Shown here: in pieces, positions 38,689-50,500 of the stretch
Numbering within the stretch: the first letter of the stretch is position 1
How the letters are laid out: each line of letters starts with the position of its first letter
Source of the DNA: Parashewanella tropica
GTDB lineage: Bacteria; Pseudomonadota; Gammaproteobacteria; Enterobacterales; Shewanellaceae
Assembly: GCF_004358445.1 (NCBI RefSeq)
Contig: NZ_CP037951.1
Coordinates: 2,343,501-2,407,500, forward strand
Reading direction: 5' to 3'
Length of the DNA stretch: 64,000 bases
The notes under the pieces: generated by a model
Seen by the model: the letters and a program-made list of their open reading frames with translations, nothing else
What the model was told of the DNA's origin: nothing
The model's database searches: none
Made by a program: the position numbers and the translations under genes

Positions 38689-38939
38689 GAATACCTCTGA
38701 TTAAGGCTTAGTTATGTGACACAGATTCTATGCTACCACAGTCGATGTGACAAATTTTAACCACCCTTATAATCATAACGGCATTAACAACTTAGAAAAG
38801 TTATTTAAAGTAACCAACAAAGTTGTTCACAGGTTTTGTGGATAACTTCTGTTTTTCAAAAATATCACATAAACCACCATTGCCTTAACCTACTGTATGT
38901 AATATAACTGTGTTTTTACTCTAGACGTCTTAGTTTACG

Positions 38940-39365
38940 ATGCGATGGATCTCGATCTTTTTAACGCTTTTGATCTGTGGTTGTAACCCAGATAAAGAAA
39001 GTGCGATTTTTAACCCTCAAAATCCCGAATATGCTGCATATCATTTTTTAAAAGCGTTATATATTGATAAAGATGTACAAACGGCTCAAAACTTCACTGG
39101 AGAAAAGCTCGATGAGCTATTAAAGCACTATCATCTAGCTTCATCTGTTCAACGCCATGTTCTCAACCTTCCACTAAGTAATGTTCAGATTGAAGTTCAA
39201 GATGTGGATATAGACTTTTTTCGAAAGATGAATAGTGAAGTAAAAATAAGAATGAAACTGGTTGGCACCAGAAATGACAAGCCTTGGTTTGACACTCGCC
39301 AAGTTGCAATCAACAAAGAAAATAACAAATGGGTAGTCACTAAAATCATTTTGGATCAACGATAA
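38940..39365 (+). CDS. hypothetical lipoprotein
   Basis: 141 residues; signal with lipobox LLICGC at about 11-16. The mature part (AYHFLKALYIDKDVQTAQNF ... RQVAINKENNKWVVTKI) looks like a small NTF2-type or DUF4878-type alpha+beta domain: a helix pair then strands ending in KWVVTKI. Function unknown. Followed 22 nt later by the GNAT gene on the same strand, so they may form an operon. Confidence 0.7.
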   Translation: MRWISIFLTLLICGCNPDKESAIFNPQNPEYAAYHFLKALYIDKDVQTAQNFTGEKLDELLKHYHLASSVQRHVLNLPLSNVQIEVQDVDIDFFRKMNSEVKIRMKLVGTRNDKPWFDTRQVAINKENNKWVVTKIILDQR

Positions 39366-39387
39366 AAAATAATAACAAAGGAACACC

Positions 39388-39903
39388 ATGACAAGGATAA
39401 TTACCGAAACACCAAGATTGATTATACGCGAATTTTGTTTGAGTGATGCTGAGGATGTTTTTGAATTTAACAGTAATCCTGAAGTCATTCGATTTATGCC
39501 AGAAGACGTGATGAATTCAATAGAAGATGCTGAACAAGTCATCAAAAATGTTTGGTTAGCTGACTATCAGAGAAGAGGTTACGCACGATGGGCAGTGGAA
39601 TATAAAGCAACGGGAAAAGTAATAGGTTTTTGTGGATTTAAGTTTGAAACTCACCCATTAGTTCAGAACAACGATATAGCCTACCGCCTTCTACCGGAAT
39701 ATTGGGGAATGGGGCTTGCTACAGAAGCAGGAGTAGCTTGTATCGAGTATGCAAAACAACATTTACCCTTTGATAAAGTATTAGGTGATGCAGCTGTGGA
39801 AAATAAAGGTTCATGTCATGTGCTAGAAAAACTTGGGTTTAAGTATCAAAGTCAATTTGATCATGATGGTATACCCCATAATCGATATCTTCTTACTTTT
39901 TAA
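39388..39903 (+). CDS. GNAT N-acetyltransferase (RimJ/RimL type)
   Basis: 171 residues: TPRLIIREFCLSDAEDVFEFN at the start, GKVIGFCGFKFE, then AYRLLPEYWGMGLATEAGVACIEYA, the acetyl-CoA-binding motif region, and NKGSCHVLEKLGFK. This is the Acetyltransf_3 pattern. Ribosomal-protein or small-molecule acetylation; target unknown. AAAGGA lies 5-10 nt upstream of the ATG. Confidence 0.9.
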   Translation: MTRIITETPRLIIREFCLSDAEDVFEFNSNPEVIRFMPEDVMNSIEDAEQVIKNVWLADYQRRGYARWAVEYKATGKVIGFCGFKFETHPLVQNNDIAYRLLPEYWGMGLATEAGVACIEYAKQHLPFDKVLGDAAVENKGSCHVLEKLGFKYQSQFDHDGIPHNRYLLTF

Positions 39904-40023
39904 ATCACCTCAAAAATTTTCTTTATGAAGTGCGCTGTAGTATTGTGGCGCGCTTAAAATTTGTTGATAGGCTAAAAGTCCCACAACAATAAGAAAAAAT
40001 TCTAACAAGTTTGGGAAAAACCT

Positions 40024-41076
40024 ATGCACTCGAAAAAAAAGACCAAAATGAAGACAAGTATTCTTAACTCATTAGCTGTTGGGTTACTCGCCGTTTCTCC
40101 TCAGCTAATGGCTGATGATTTCGCTTGGAACACCATGCTTAATCTCACATCCGATTACGGAAACCGCTTTGCGGGCAGTGACGAAGAACGAAAAGCGGCT
40201 TCTTGGTTAAAGGGTGAGTTTGAACAATTGGGTTATAAAGTAAATACACACGAGTTTGAGTTCAACCTGCGGAAAAAGCCACTGACTTCTTTAAATCTTG
40301 AAGCTTTCAAACAAGGGAAAATAAACAAAACCATAATCATTGGAGCACATTATGACTCCATTGGACATAATGCTGGCTCTACTGGTTTTACCGATAATGC
40401 ATCGGGCATTGCAACCCTTCTTGCGGTTGCCAAGGCATTTCAAAACATAACCCCTCACTACAGCGTTAAATTTATCGCATTTGGTGCTGAAGAAGTGGGG
40501 TTAAATGGCTCAAAAGCGTATGTAAAAACAATTAACCCTGCTGATATCCACGGTATGATAAATCTCGATACGGTTGCGGGTGGGGATCATCTTTACATTC
40601 ATAGCGCTCATTCAAAGCCTTATCATTGTGGTGGTGAAAATTCTAAATACAGCCATGATACTTGGTTACGTGACGCACTTCTGAATAAGTCGAAGAATAT
40701 TAAACTCGCTAGAGGTTACGACTTACACCCTAAAACACCAGAATATCCAGAAGGTGAAACAGGCGCTTGGTCAGATCATTCACCTTTTTCCTGCTTAGGA
40801 ATTCCAATCGCGTATGTAGAAGCGACTAATTTTTCTATTGATGGTGAATCAGGTAAAGACGGTTATTCGCAAACCTCTCACCCTGATTACTGGACATGTT
40901 TCGACAATAGTAATATGGCAAGCTGTGATAGAAAAAAAGAAAAACACTGGGGAAAGATTTGGCATACACAATTTGATCAAGCTACCCAGTTAATTCCTCG
41001 ACTGGAAAGCCACATAAAATTACAGGTTCAATCTAACGTAACACTACTAACTCGATTTTTATCAGAGCCTAAATAA
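40024..41076 (+). CDS. M28-family zinc metallopeptidase, exported
   Basis: 350 residues with a signal peptide (about 9-30; LAVGLLAVSPQLMA then DD). Zinc ligands: His-x-Asp in IIGAHYDSIG, the bridging Asp in TDNASGIATLL, the Glu pair in FGAEEVGLNGS, Asp in MINLDTVAG and a C-terminal His in DHSPFSCLGIP. This is the aminopeptidase-type M28 arrangement. Likely secreted or periplasmic peptide degradation. Start ATG 40024 has GGGAA 9-13 nt upstream. Two cysteine pairs may form disulphides. Confidence 0.88.
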   Translation: MHSKKKTKMKTSILNSLAVGLLAVSPQLMADDFAWNTMLNLTSDYGNRFAGSDEERKAASWLKGEFEQLGYKVNTHEFEFNLRKKPLTSLNLEAFKQGKINKTIIIGAHYDSIGHNAGSTGFTDNASGIATLLAVAKAFQNITPHYSVKFIAFGAEEVGLNGSKAYVKTINPADIHGMINLDTVAGGDHLYIHSAHSKPYHCGGENSKYSHDTWLRDALLNKSKNIKLARGYDLHPKTPEYPEGETGAWSDHSPFSCLGIPIAYVEATNFSIDGESGKDGYSQTSHPDYWTCFDNSNMASCDRKKEKHWGKIWHTQFDQATQLIPRLESHIKLQVQSNVTLLTRFLSEPK

Positions 41077-41375
41077 CCCGATCTATATTTACAAAACAAT
41101 TTACTGCGATCGATAATAATACTCGGTCGCAAATTCAACCGAATAAAACGGTCATAACAAATAATACAAATACGATATAAATTTAAAAATCAACTAAAAC
41201 TGTTCACATATTCTGCAAACAATCACCTCACCTGATCTTTATTTAATCAACCTATATACATTCCTGTTAAACTTTCTGACCATGCATTTTTTGGGTTTGT
41301 ATATGCTGATCGTTAACCAGTCACAAAAAACTCAGAAGCGCATAGGTAAATTATTAAAAATACTCGGGGTTAACT

Positions 41376-43283
41376 ATGGCTAATTTGGGTTTTAAACGAG
41401 CATTGATATTATCGATGATCGTGTTGTGTACTACTGTATTACTCACAGCAAATTTCCTATCCTATCTACAAATTAGAAATGCAACCATCAATGAAGTAAA
41501 TCAAACGTCTCGACTCATTGTTGAAACTGAAGCAGCTAAAATTGAACGCTGGTTTGAATCTAAAGCTGATGTTGTAAAAGGTTTAGTATCGTCATACAAA
41601 AACGGAAACATGACTTCTAATTATGTTTCTGTAGCTAAAACAGCAAAAGAAACGGGAAAAGTTACCGCCGTTTTCTTGGGCTTTGACGATGGGAATACCT
41701 ATTCAACTGCTGAAGGAGCCATGTGGAATAATGGCATAGCTAACAAAGACCAATACAAGCTCTTATCTCGCCCTTGGTATAAACAAGCTAAAACTGCATC
41801 AGGAACTGACGTAACAGGTGTATATGCTGATGCAACCACTGGAAATGATGTCGTGTCTATCATCGAGTCACTGGGAAATGGCGCCGCACTTATCGATATT
41901 GAGCTTCCAATTCTAAACGAGACTGTACGAGAAATTGACTACCCCGGTGCTGTAACTCTCATCGCAGATAATGACGGTAAGATCATGGCATCTAATTCAA
42001 AGGTGGCAGTTAAAGGCACCTTCTTAAGAGATGCTGGCATGAGCGATGTAGAACGCAATATGTTAAGCAAAACAGCCAGCATGCAGGACTACACCTTAAA
42101 AGGAGTGGATAAAATTGCATTTACCAAAGCCATCAATTTGGTCAATGGCAAACGCTGGTATCTTTTTATTGGTGTAAACAAATCCGTTGCCTATGCTCAT
42201 CTGGGTACGGTACTGAAAAATGCAATTCTATCTTCACTGATAATGATTGTTATAGCGACTCTACTCATTTTATTAGTACTTAAAAAGCTCTATCGCCCAA
42301 TTGACCAGCTAAAAAGCATGATTGGGAATTTGGCGCAAGGAAATGGAGATTTAACCAAACGTTTGCCCGTTGAGTCTAACGATGATTTAGGAATTATCGC
42401 ATCTGATATCAATAAGTTTATCAGTGAATTACAAACGCTAATGAAAGATGTTCAACATGCTTCTGGAGTCATTGATAAGAGCATCAAAAGGCTTCAAGCT
42501 GATGCAGATGCGAATTCACAAATTTTAAATGCCCACACCCAAGAAACTGAGTTGATTGTTACTGCAATCGAAGAAATGAGTGCGACAGCAAACAACGTAG
42601 CCAGAAATGGCAGTGAAACGGCTGCATTTACAAAAACAACCAACGATAAAGCGAATAGTTCTAAGGTCGTGGTTCATCATGCTACTGATACCGTGGCTCA
42701 ATTGGTACAGGATGTCGACGCAACAGCTGACAACATTTCAGAAATAGACAGAGACACGCAAGAAATTGAGCACGTACTTAAAGTCATTGGTGATATTGCA
42801 GAGCAAACCAATCTATTAGCATTAAATGCCGCCATTGAAGCTGCACGTGCAGGAGAGCAAGGGCGAGGATTTGCTGTTGTTGCTGATGAAGTTCGAGCCT
42901 TGGCGGCTAGAACACAGTCCAGTACCGCAGAAATAGAACAAACCATTAGTAAATTACGCCAAGGTACAAACTCAGCGATTGAAGCGATGCAGGTTACTAA
43001 ATCTACCTGTGAACAAACCGCTGATGCAACAGAGAAAGTAGCAACTGATTTGGATGAAATTGCATTATCTGTAGATCAAATTAATGATCTAAACACCCAA
43101 ATTGCGACGGCTGCCGAAGAACAAAGCTCAGTGTCCGATGAAATTACCCGCAATATGGCTGCAATCAATGAAATGGTCAATGAACTTTCTATGAATGGGC
43201 AGACAACTGTAGCTCAAACTTCAAACTTATTTCAGATAAATAAAGAACTTACTGGCGTAGTGAGAAAATTTAAATTGGATTGA
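41376..43283 (+). CDS. methyl-accepting chemotaxis protein with dCache sensor
   Basis: 635 residues. TM1 about 10-32, a periplasmic dCache-type sensor about 35-275 ([13 protein letters not shown] and [20 protein letters not shown] are typical), TM2 about 283-305, HAMP to about 360 ([20 protein letters not shown]), and the signalling domain with the hairpin tip [20 protein letters not shown]. Dcache receptors with such a WYKQA...Y...D motif often bind amino acids or small acids. There is no CheW/CheA nearby; it is a stand-alone receptor gene with a terminator after it. Confidence 0.93.
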   Translation: MANLGFKRALILSMIVLCTTVLLTANFLSYLQIRNATINEVNQTSRLIVETEAAKIERWFESKADVVKGLVSSYKNGNMTSNYVSVAKTAKETGKVTAVFLGFDDGNTYSTAEGAMWNNGIANKDQYKLLSRPWYKQAKTASGTDVTGVYADATTGNDVVSIIESLGNGAALIDIELPILNETVREIDYPGAVTLIADNDGKIMASNSKVAVKGTFLRDAGMSDVERNMLSKTASMQDYTLKGVDKIAFTKAINLVNGKRWYLFIGVNKSVAYAHLGTVLKNAILSSLIMIVIATLLILLVLKKLYRPIDQLKSMIGNLAQGNGDLTKRLPVESNDDLGIIASDINKFISELQTLMKDVQHASGVIDKSIKRLQADADANSQILNAHTQETELIVTAIEEMSATANNVARNGSETAAFTKTTNDKANSSKVVVHHATDTVAQLVQDVDATADNISEIDRDTQEIEHVLKVIGDIAEQTNLLALNAAIEAARAGEQGRGFAVVADEVRALAARTQSSTAEIEQTISKLRQGTNSAIEAMQVTKSTCEQTADATEKVATDLDEIALSVDQINDLNTQIATAAEEQSSVSDEITRNMAAINEMVNELSMNGQTTVAQTSNLFQINKELTGVVRKFKLD

Positions 43284-43321
43284 TTTGGTTGATCGAAACA
43301 AACGATATCAATATCAAGTAT

Positions 43322-43357
43322 GAAAAGCTTCGCTGAACGGATTCAACGAAGCTTTTC
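43322..43357. terminator. bidirectional stem-loop terminator
   Basis: GAAAAGCTTCG/CGAAGCTTTTC, an 11-bp stem, between the chemoreceptor (plus) and the convergent gene at 43365 (minus). Confidence 0.75.
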
Positions 43358-43364
43358 CATTTAT

Positions 43365-43685
43365 CTAGAACATAAAACCAGCAGCGTTATTAGTAATGCC
43401 AAAATCTTCAGAAAATTTGTCAATTTGAGGAAGATTGGCTATAACATATTTTTCAGACTCAATCGAAATTTCTATTGTTATATTATTTTCAAGTTGAATT
43501 GAAAAACCTGAGGTACTGGAAACAGACTGCCCTCCGCATTCAAAGCTTAATTGTTTTTCCTTGATGCCAATAACGCGAAGTAATTCTTGTCCATTGTTAA
43601 TATAAATGAGATTCCTTTCTAAATGACTTCCTTGTTGTAATACGGTACACGCAGACTCAATCGAGTCTAAAGTAAAAGTTATCAT
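43365..43685 (-). CDS. hypothetical protein
   Basis: Not recognised. 106 residues, mixed composition with a beta-rich pattern (FSIQLENNITIEISIESEKYVIANL); no signal peptide or membrane segment. ATG at 43685 with a weak AGAGA upstream. Ends at the bidirectional terminator. Probably a real small gene, but lineage-specific. Confidence 0.55.
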   Translation of the reverse strand: MITFTLDSIESACTVLQQGSHLERNLIYINNGQELLRVIGIKEKQLSFECGGQSVSSTSGFSIQLENNITIEISIESEKYVIANLPQIDKFSEDFGITNNAAGFMF

Positions 43686-44164
43686 TTGTTATCTCTTGTT
43701 GTGGAACGGTGAAATTCTAACAACAAACAGATAGAGTAAAAATCTATTTTAGGCTACTAATGTCTTACAAAGAATAATTCTATAGAATAGATAAAACACT
43801 AAATTATGTTGATTATTCTGAAGTATAAAAACTTAATTATTTCCCTTTGGTTTCAATAACTTAAAAACAACCCCGGCCTGAAGAAATTGATAAGGCGCAT
43901 GGTTTTTCTTTTAATAAGTTAACAAAGAAAATTAGGAATATTGATATTTTTCGCTGTCAGTTATTTTTAACAAACCCAAAGTGAAACAAGCGTTATTTAG
44001 TTTCTCTAATTAAGCGCAATGACAATGAAGTCAGCGTTAAAAATAAAATATAATTAACTTGTCTTTTTACTGAATAATTATTAGCCTTCTTCAATTGTTG
44101 ATAAAATCATTCATAATTTTTGTTCAGGTTAAAAACGAAAATTTTTGTATGGTAGAGGGTTATC
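43686..44164. other. AT-rich intergenic region
   Basis: About 480 nt between divergent genes, strongly AT-rich, with no open frame or repeat that I can support. It must contain the promoters of both flanking genes. Confidence 0.6.
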
Positions 44165-44476
44165 ATGTCTACAGAAGGCATAAAAGATGTCAATGGTTTT
44201 CAAGCCTATAGTGACTCACTGCTGAATCCGAACAATAAGCTGGCAACGTATGGTTCAAGTCTCAACGGTTATGGAATAGCAACTTCACAAGCTGAGCAAG
44301 TTAACTTATTTCATAATAATGACTATGACGATGATTGTTTTACAAAAGAATGTGCAAAAACAGCAGCGTGCTATACATTAGGTTGCATCGGCCTGTTTAC
44401 TGCTGCAGCAATTGCTACTGGTTTAATCGCTGGGCTAGGTGTTTTTTTAGGAGCTATTGCCAGTGGCGATGTGTGA
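44165..44476 (+). CDS. small protein with cysteine cluster and C-terminal hydrophobic helix
   Basis: Not recognised. 103 residues: a polar Asn/Ser/Gly-rich N-terminal half, a DYDDDCFTKECAKTAACYTLGC segment given in parts (DYDDDCF, KECAKTAACYTLGC) with four cysteines, and a glycine-rich hydrophobic C-terminus (AAAIATGLIAGLGVFLGAIA). GAGGG about 7 nt before the ATG. It converges on the RTX gene with a shared terminator. Association with the type I system is a possibility by position only. Confidence 0.55.
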   Translation: MSTEGIKDVNGFQAYSDSLLNPNNKLATYGSSLNGYGIATSQAEQVNLFHNNDYDDDCFTKECAKTAACYTLGCIGLFTAAAIATGLIAGLGVFLGAIASGDV

Positions 44477-44502
44477 TCTGGAAATCTCATTATTTATATC
44501 AA

Positions 44503-44533
44503 AAAAAGGGTAAGCTAACATGCTTACCCTTTT
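44503..44533. terminator. bidirectional terminator between the small gene and the RTX gene
   Basis: AAAAAGGGTAAGC/GCTTACCCTTTTT, a 13-bp stem with a 5-6 nt loop and A/T runs on both sides. Confidence 0.88.
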
Positions 44534-44560
44534 TCTGTATTACAAGATGCGATGGCTTAA

Positions 44561-47500
44561 TTAACCTAAAGCGTTAACACTCAAGTTTGATAACACATTG
44601 CGCTTATCATCGATATCCACTGCATCCACGTTACCGCCATTTTCAGCAAGGAAAGTTGCTGTAGCTTGTACCAATTTGCTGATATCAGCGGATTGTAAAT
44701 CTTTATTCCCAACCTTTACATGCTCAATCGCTTTGCTCGTAGTGAAATGATCTTTAATTGTAACTTGATTAGCAACATTACCAAGTTTATCGTGATCATC
44801 ACTGCCAAGCACGAGTACTCGTAAGTCATTACCGTTTCGGCGGAACACTAATTGATTCAAACTAAGTCCCTCTAGTTCAAGCGTGTCTTCGCCTTTGCTA
44901 TCGATAATTGTATCTTGTCCATCTGTTTGCTTGTAGATATAAGTATCATTGCTCGTGCCACCACGTAATGTATCATTACCTGCACCACCAATTAAGGTGT
45001 CATCACCTCGTAAGCCTCGAATATCGTCATCACCAGCGAGGCCTTTCAGTACATTATCTTCAAAGCTACCATTGATTACATCATTGAATTTAGAGCCTGT
45101 TGCATTTTCAACATCTCTCACATGATCTTTAATTCCATTCGAAGTAGCCGTTTCAGCCTTAAGATCAATATTCACACTATGTTCTGAGGCTTCGTAGGTA
45201 ACCGTATCAATACCTTCTCCACCTAAGATAATGTCTTTGGCTTTACCACCTGCTAAAGTATCGTCACCTGCACCACCATCTAACAAATTACTGTGCTTTA
45301 GAGAACCTTTGATACTATCATCACCGTCACCTGCCAAAATGTTCAGCCCCATATGAGCATTACTTGCGTGTAATTCATCATTGCCACTGCTACCAGCTAG
45401 AGTACCAGAACGGAAAGAGGTAGGTTGTACAAACCAGTTATTAGACACTACGTTTTGATAAGGTTTTCTTGTTCCAACAAATTCATTTCCATACTGTGTA
45501 TGCTTATAAACAACAGTGTTTATAAATCCTTCTCTTAGTTGGGTTTTGTCTAAGGTATATACTGTCGCCCCTTTTAGAACAAAAGAGTTACTTCCTGTGT
45601 GTTGTTTTGAGAAATCACTGATACCCGTTAATCTTTTCACCCTAAATGGATTTTTAATTCCACCGTCACCTTGGTGTGAGAGAATTGAATACTCTAACTC
45701 AGCCGCATCTGTTTCAAATATATCAGCAATGTCCTGTAAAGAAATTCCAGATAAAGAGCCTAGGCGAGCGGCATTTTCTGAATTGATTCTGATATGACGA
45801 ACATTTCTGCGTCTATAGCGGCCACTATCTGTTCGATTATGTTCACCCAAATCTAATGTAAAAGTACTGCCCGCGGCAAAGAAACCTTTGATCCTAACAG
45901 TATCATCAGAACCATTGACGAGAATAATTAAATCATCACCTTCTTTTGATGTTGTAAGGTTAGACAGGTTAGCGTTTAATTTTAGTACGTTTTCGCCATG
46001 AGTGTCTTCAATTACAGTATTACCTGTAAAGCCATTCAATAGATATGTATCGTTACCCTCACCACCATTGATATTACCACCATTGGCTTGTAGCTGATCG
46101 TTACCACCCGTTGCGACATTTGGAATGCTATCTAAAGTGATAGACTGTGTTCCAGTCAATTTTTCTACAACTGACTTAACCGCTGTACCGTCAATATTTG
46201 CACCATTTGTTAAGTTAAAACGCCCTAAAGGTGAAGGGGTTTTAAACCACTCACTGAGTAACGCAATATTGCTTCCATTATTCTGAATTAATAAACTGTC
46301 ACCACTTCGAACAAAGCTGACATTTTTTATATCTAACTCACCTAAATTGATATTCAAATCTTTAGTTAAAGATTCTGCTCCTACAATTTGCAAAGGATCA
46401 GCTTCTAATGTGAGCTGAGAGCCACGGGTGACTTTTAACGTTGAAATGGCTTGCTTACTACTAATCACAGTTGAATCATTAATCATACCGCCAAATCTCA
46501 GTTCAGTCAGTGAAGCTAATGCGCCTATTTCGCTAGCCGTTAGTAAGCTACCATCACTTAACCTCAATCTTTCAATACCCGCTTTATTTTGAGCCCAACC
46601 TTTTAATGTCACAGAGTTTTTAAGTTGGCCAATAGTTGTAGACTTACCATCATCAATGTAGATTTTTAAATCATCGCCCTTTTGCACGACGAATAGTTTT
46701 TCTGCTCGATCAACTTTAAGTGCGATGGTATCAATGCCATTATCAGTGCCACTATCCTGAACAACATCATGATCATCGCCGACTAAGTAACGATCTGACC
46801 CTGCACCACCATCTAAAGTATCATTACCCCCTAATCCAGCGAGCTGATCATTACCATGACCCAGACGGAAAGTATCAGCTTTATTTGTACCAATGTAATT
46901 TTCAACTTCTCGAATGGTTTGTCGGCCTACAACTTCATTTTTGTCATTTTTGACAACAGCCTCTACAGCCCCATTTACAAATGTTGTTTCTACATGCTTA
47001 TCGCGTAATAAAGTCCAACTTGCCGTATCGTTACCCGAACCACCAAAGAAAGTATCGTGCCCCGTATTGTCAATGTTGCCAACAGAAAGTAAATCATCTC
47101 CATGCCAGCCTTCTAAGCGGTCATTACCTTCATAGGAAACCAAAACATCATTACCGTGATTACCAATCAAGGTGTCATTACCTTTGCCACCAGTGATGGT
47201 ATCGTTACCATGACCACCATCAAGTCTGTCATCTAACACTGAGCCACTGATTGTATTGTCTAAATCATTCCCTCGAGTGTTTCTTAACTGGTTAAGTATG
47301 TATGACAACAGATCAGAAGTGGTTAGCTGCGCATCTGTAAAGCTTATCGCTGGGAAACGAATAGACAAATTACTGGCTAACAGATTAAGTTCTGTTTCAT
47401 CCCAGTTACCATTTGCATTCACACTACCACCAAGTGTTGTTAAGGCAATCTTCGCGAGTATTTTTCCTGCCGATACAAACTCCACATTATCGCCATTAAT

Positions 47501-50500
47501 GCGTAAACCAACTTGCGATTGCTTTAATCCACCAAATACTAGGCGGTTACCACTGTCTTCTTCAATGATTTGGCTGGCATTTGAGTTTGCCGTAATCAAA
47601 TAAGTATCTCGGCCTTTGCCACCTTTAAGAGTGTCTGTTCCACCTGCTGCGATCAGAGTGTCATCGCCTTTTCCACCTTCTAGGTAATCGTTATCAGTTA
47701 GCCCCGTTTGACCATCACCGACCAGAACATCGTTACCGTCACCACCATAAATAGAATCAGCACCAGCAAGACCAATCAAGGTATTGGCTTCTTTGTCACC
47801 ATAAATACGGTCTGCAAAGCGGCTGCCTTGTACATTTTCAACATTGACGATGATGTCTTCTGCATCATCCTGCCAATTAAGACTATTAAAGTGATTAAAG
47901 AAATTAGTTGTGTATTGTTCAGGGTTCGCTTTTAGTGCAGTCCTTGCTGATTCAACAAGTTGATCATAAGGCAGGATTACCCTTTTCAAGCGGACGATAA
48001 CCCCTTGAGTACGTTCGGCTTCAGAATAATGAACAGTATCAATACCTTTACCGCCATTAATTCTATCTCTTCCTAAACCACCGATGAGTTGATCATCTCC
48101 TCCTTCAGCAAGAATGACATCTTCCCCCTCATTACCAATAAAAGTATCAGAGTTGTCACTGCCAAAGAATTGGTCATTACCTTTAGAACCACTGAAAATT
48201 TCAATATTCTTAAAGCTTGAAATCAATTGGTTATTACCAGATTTCAAACCTCTAATAATGTTGTGAGCTAAGTCAATTCTGACACCATGGTCTGGCTCGA
48301 AGAAGCGGAAATCAAGCGTATCTGTATCGGCGCCACCGTCAATGGAATTACCAACAACAGATACAGGGGCACTGGCTGATGTTTTGCTTGTCGAGTAATT
48401 GCGCACAATAAAGGTGTCATTGCCTCCATGGCCTTCTATGGTATCTTTACCACTTCCACCATCAATGACATTGGCACTGTTGTTCCCAATCAAATGATCG
48501 TCAAACTTTGAGCCTTCAAGATTTTCGATACTTTCTAGAGAGTCTTCATCTCGGCCTGCAATCGTTGACTTATTTGTAAATAAGCTCGCCTTGATTCCAC
48601 CATAATGACCATGTAATGGCCCTTTAATATCAGCCCATGATGCGGTATCCGAACCCTCGCCACCTTTCAGTACATCACGTCCTAAGCCACCGAGTAGGAT
48701 GTCATCACCACCACGACCTTCAAGGACATCGTTACCTTCACCCCCACGTAAACGATTACTTGTCTCAGTTCCTCTCAGAGTATCTTGATATTTAGTACCT
48801 GTGATGTTTTCAAATTCATATATTGATTCAGTTCTTACCAAGGTTTCATCTGCAGCATTAAGTGCTTGTGAATGCGGAATATTGCCGTCAATACTAACAT
48901 TGGTTTCTCTAACAACAGTCACTTTATTGGTATTGGTAGCTAAATCCACTTCTGCTTTATGAGATTTAAGCTTAGTAAACTCAAATCCACCAAGAAGATC
49001 AAATCTAATACCGCCATTGGAATCAAAAATGATCTGAAGGCTTCGATTTTTCTCTTTAGAAAACGGCAAGCTGATTGTGCGGTCATCGGACGAAATTGTC
49101 TTAGGAAATGCACTGTGATAAATCCAATGTTCACGATAAGAGTTACGGAATCCAGTGCGGTTGATGGTAAGTGTTTTGCCAACGACCTCTACTACGATTT
49201 GGCTAACCTCGTTACCATTTCGGATAATCTTTTTAATCGCAAAGGCTTGCCTGCCTCCTACTCGCACACGAACAGGCGAATTAGCGTTATTAAAGCTGCC
49301 ATTGTTATTAACCTGTAATACACTACGTCGAGATACATTGGTTCTCGGGATGATGTTCTTGTATCTTGCTAAATCGCTTTCTACACTGACACCAAAGGTA
49401 TCATTACCACTGCCACCGTAAAGAGTGTCTTGTCCGCTACCGCCATAAATAACATCGTGCCCACCATTTCCGTATATTAAGTCATTGCCACCACGACCTG
49501 ATAAACGGTTATTAGCGCTGTTACCACGGAATACATCGTCTTGATTACCGCCAATTAGTCCTTCGATACTCGTTAGCTTATCTTCTTGAACTGGTACTCG
49601 GACATAATAGGATTCAGATCTTAGAGTGTTAGGAGTTGGATTGTAATAACGAACTCTTCTTTCTAGTTCTCTTCGGTGAGCATGGGTTCCATTATTTCCG
49701 TCCTGTAGATTGACTTCCCAAGCGATATTCCTATCACGGCTATCGCGGCTAAAATCAACGGTATCAAAACCTTCTCCACCTATTATCGTGTCACTACCTT
49801 CACCACCAGATAAAATATCATCTCCATCACCACCAGTGATGGTATCGCTACCAGCGCGACCTTCAAGTACATTATTGTCATTGTTACCGATAATAATATC
49901 GTCATGTTTACCTGTTATCGCACTTTCGAAGTTGGCAATATGATCGACCGTAGTTCCGGTTTGATGTCGCTTTACAGAAGACTGACTGCCTCGTAAATCC
50001 ACTTTCACCGCAGAGTCTGCATCACTAACATCATAGGTATCATGTCCGCCCTTACCATCTAAGTTATCAACACCACCTTTCCCTTTAACAATATTATCCT
50101 TGGCATTGGCATTAATGGTATCGGCTTCGTTAGTCCCTTCAAAATTCTCAATATTGAGAATATCAGTTCCTTGAATGATACGATGGAACAGTAACAGTAG
50201 CTCTGGCGCGCTGACATCATTATAGGTTCCAAAATCTAACTTAGATAAAAGAGAACCATTAACCACAATGTGCCCACGATAACTGGTAGCACCATTACGA
50301 ATCCGAACTAATATTTGATCGCCATCGGTATAAATATCTGAACTCAGTTTATAAACTCGTCTTCTCAACACGGTACTTCTAATGTGTATCCATGTTGAAA
50401 CATCTTGCATCAAGGCCTGCTGGCTTTTACCTTGATCTAAATGAGATGAAAATAACTGGCTACGCTCACTTGCAGATAAGCTTTGATCTTCTCTAATCCC

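Noticed and set aside
38837-38845. Perfect DnaA box (TGTGGATAA) upstream of the lipoprotein gene
   Set aside because: A single box without a cluster, dnaA/dnaN neighbours or AT-rich unwinding repeats; it is not evidence of an origin.
38923-38930. Second perfect AGACGTCT palindrome, just before the lipoprotein gene at 38940
   Set aside because: Neighbouring 8-mers do not match the met box, and MetJ needs tandem boxes; the downstream gene has no visible link to methionine.
41098-41131. Weak stem (GCGATCG/CGGTCGC) after the M28 peptidase gene as terminator
   Set aside because: Only 7 bp with a wobble and an 11-nt loop, no T-run; not convincing.
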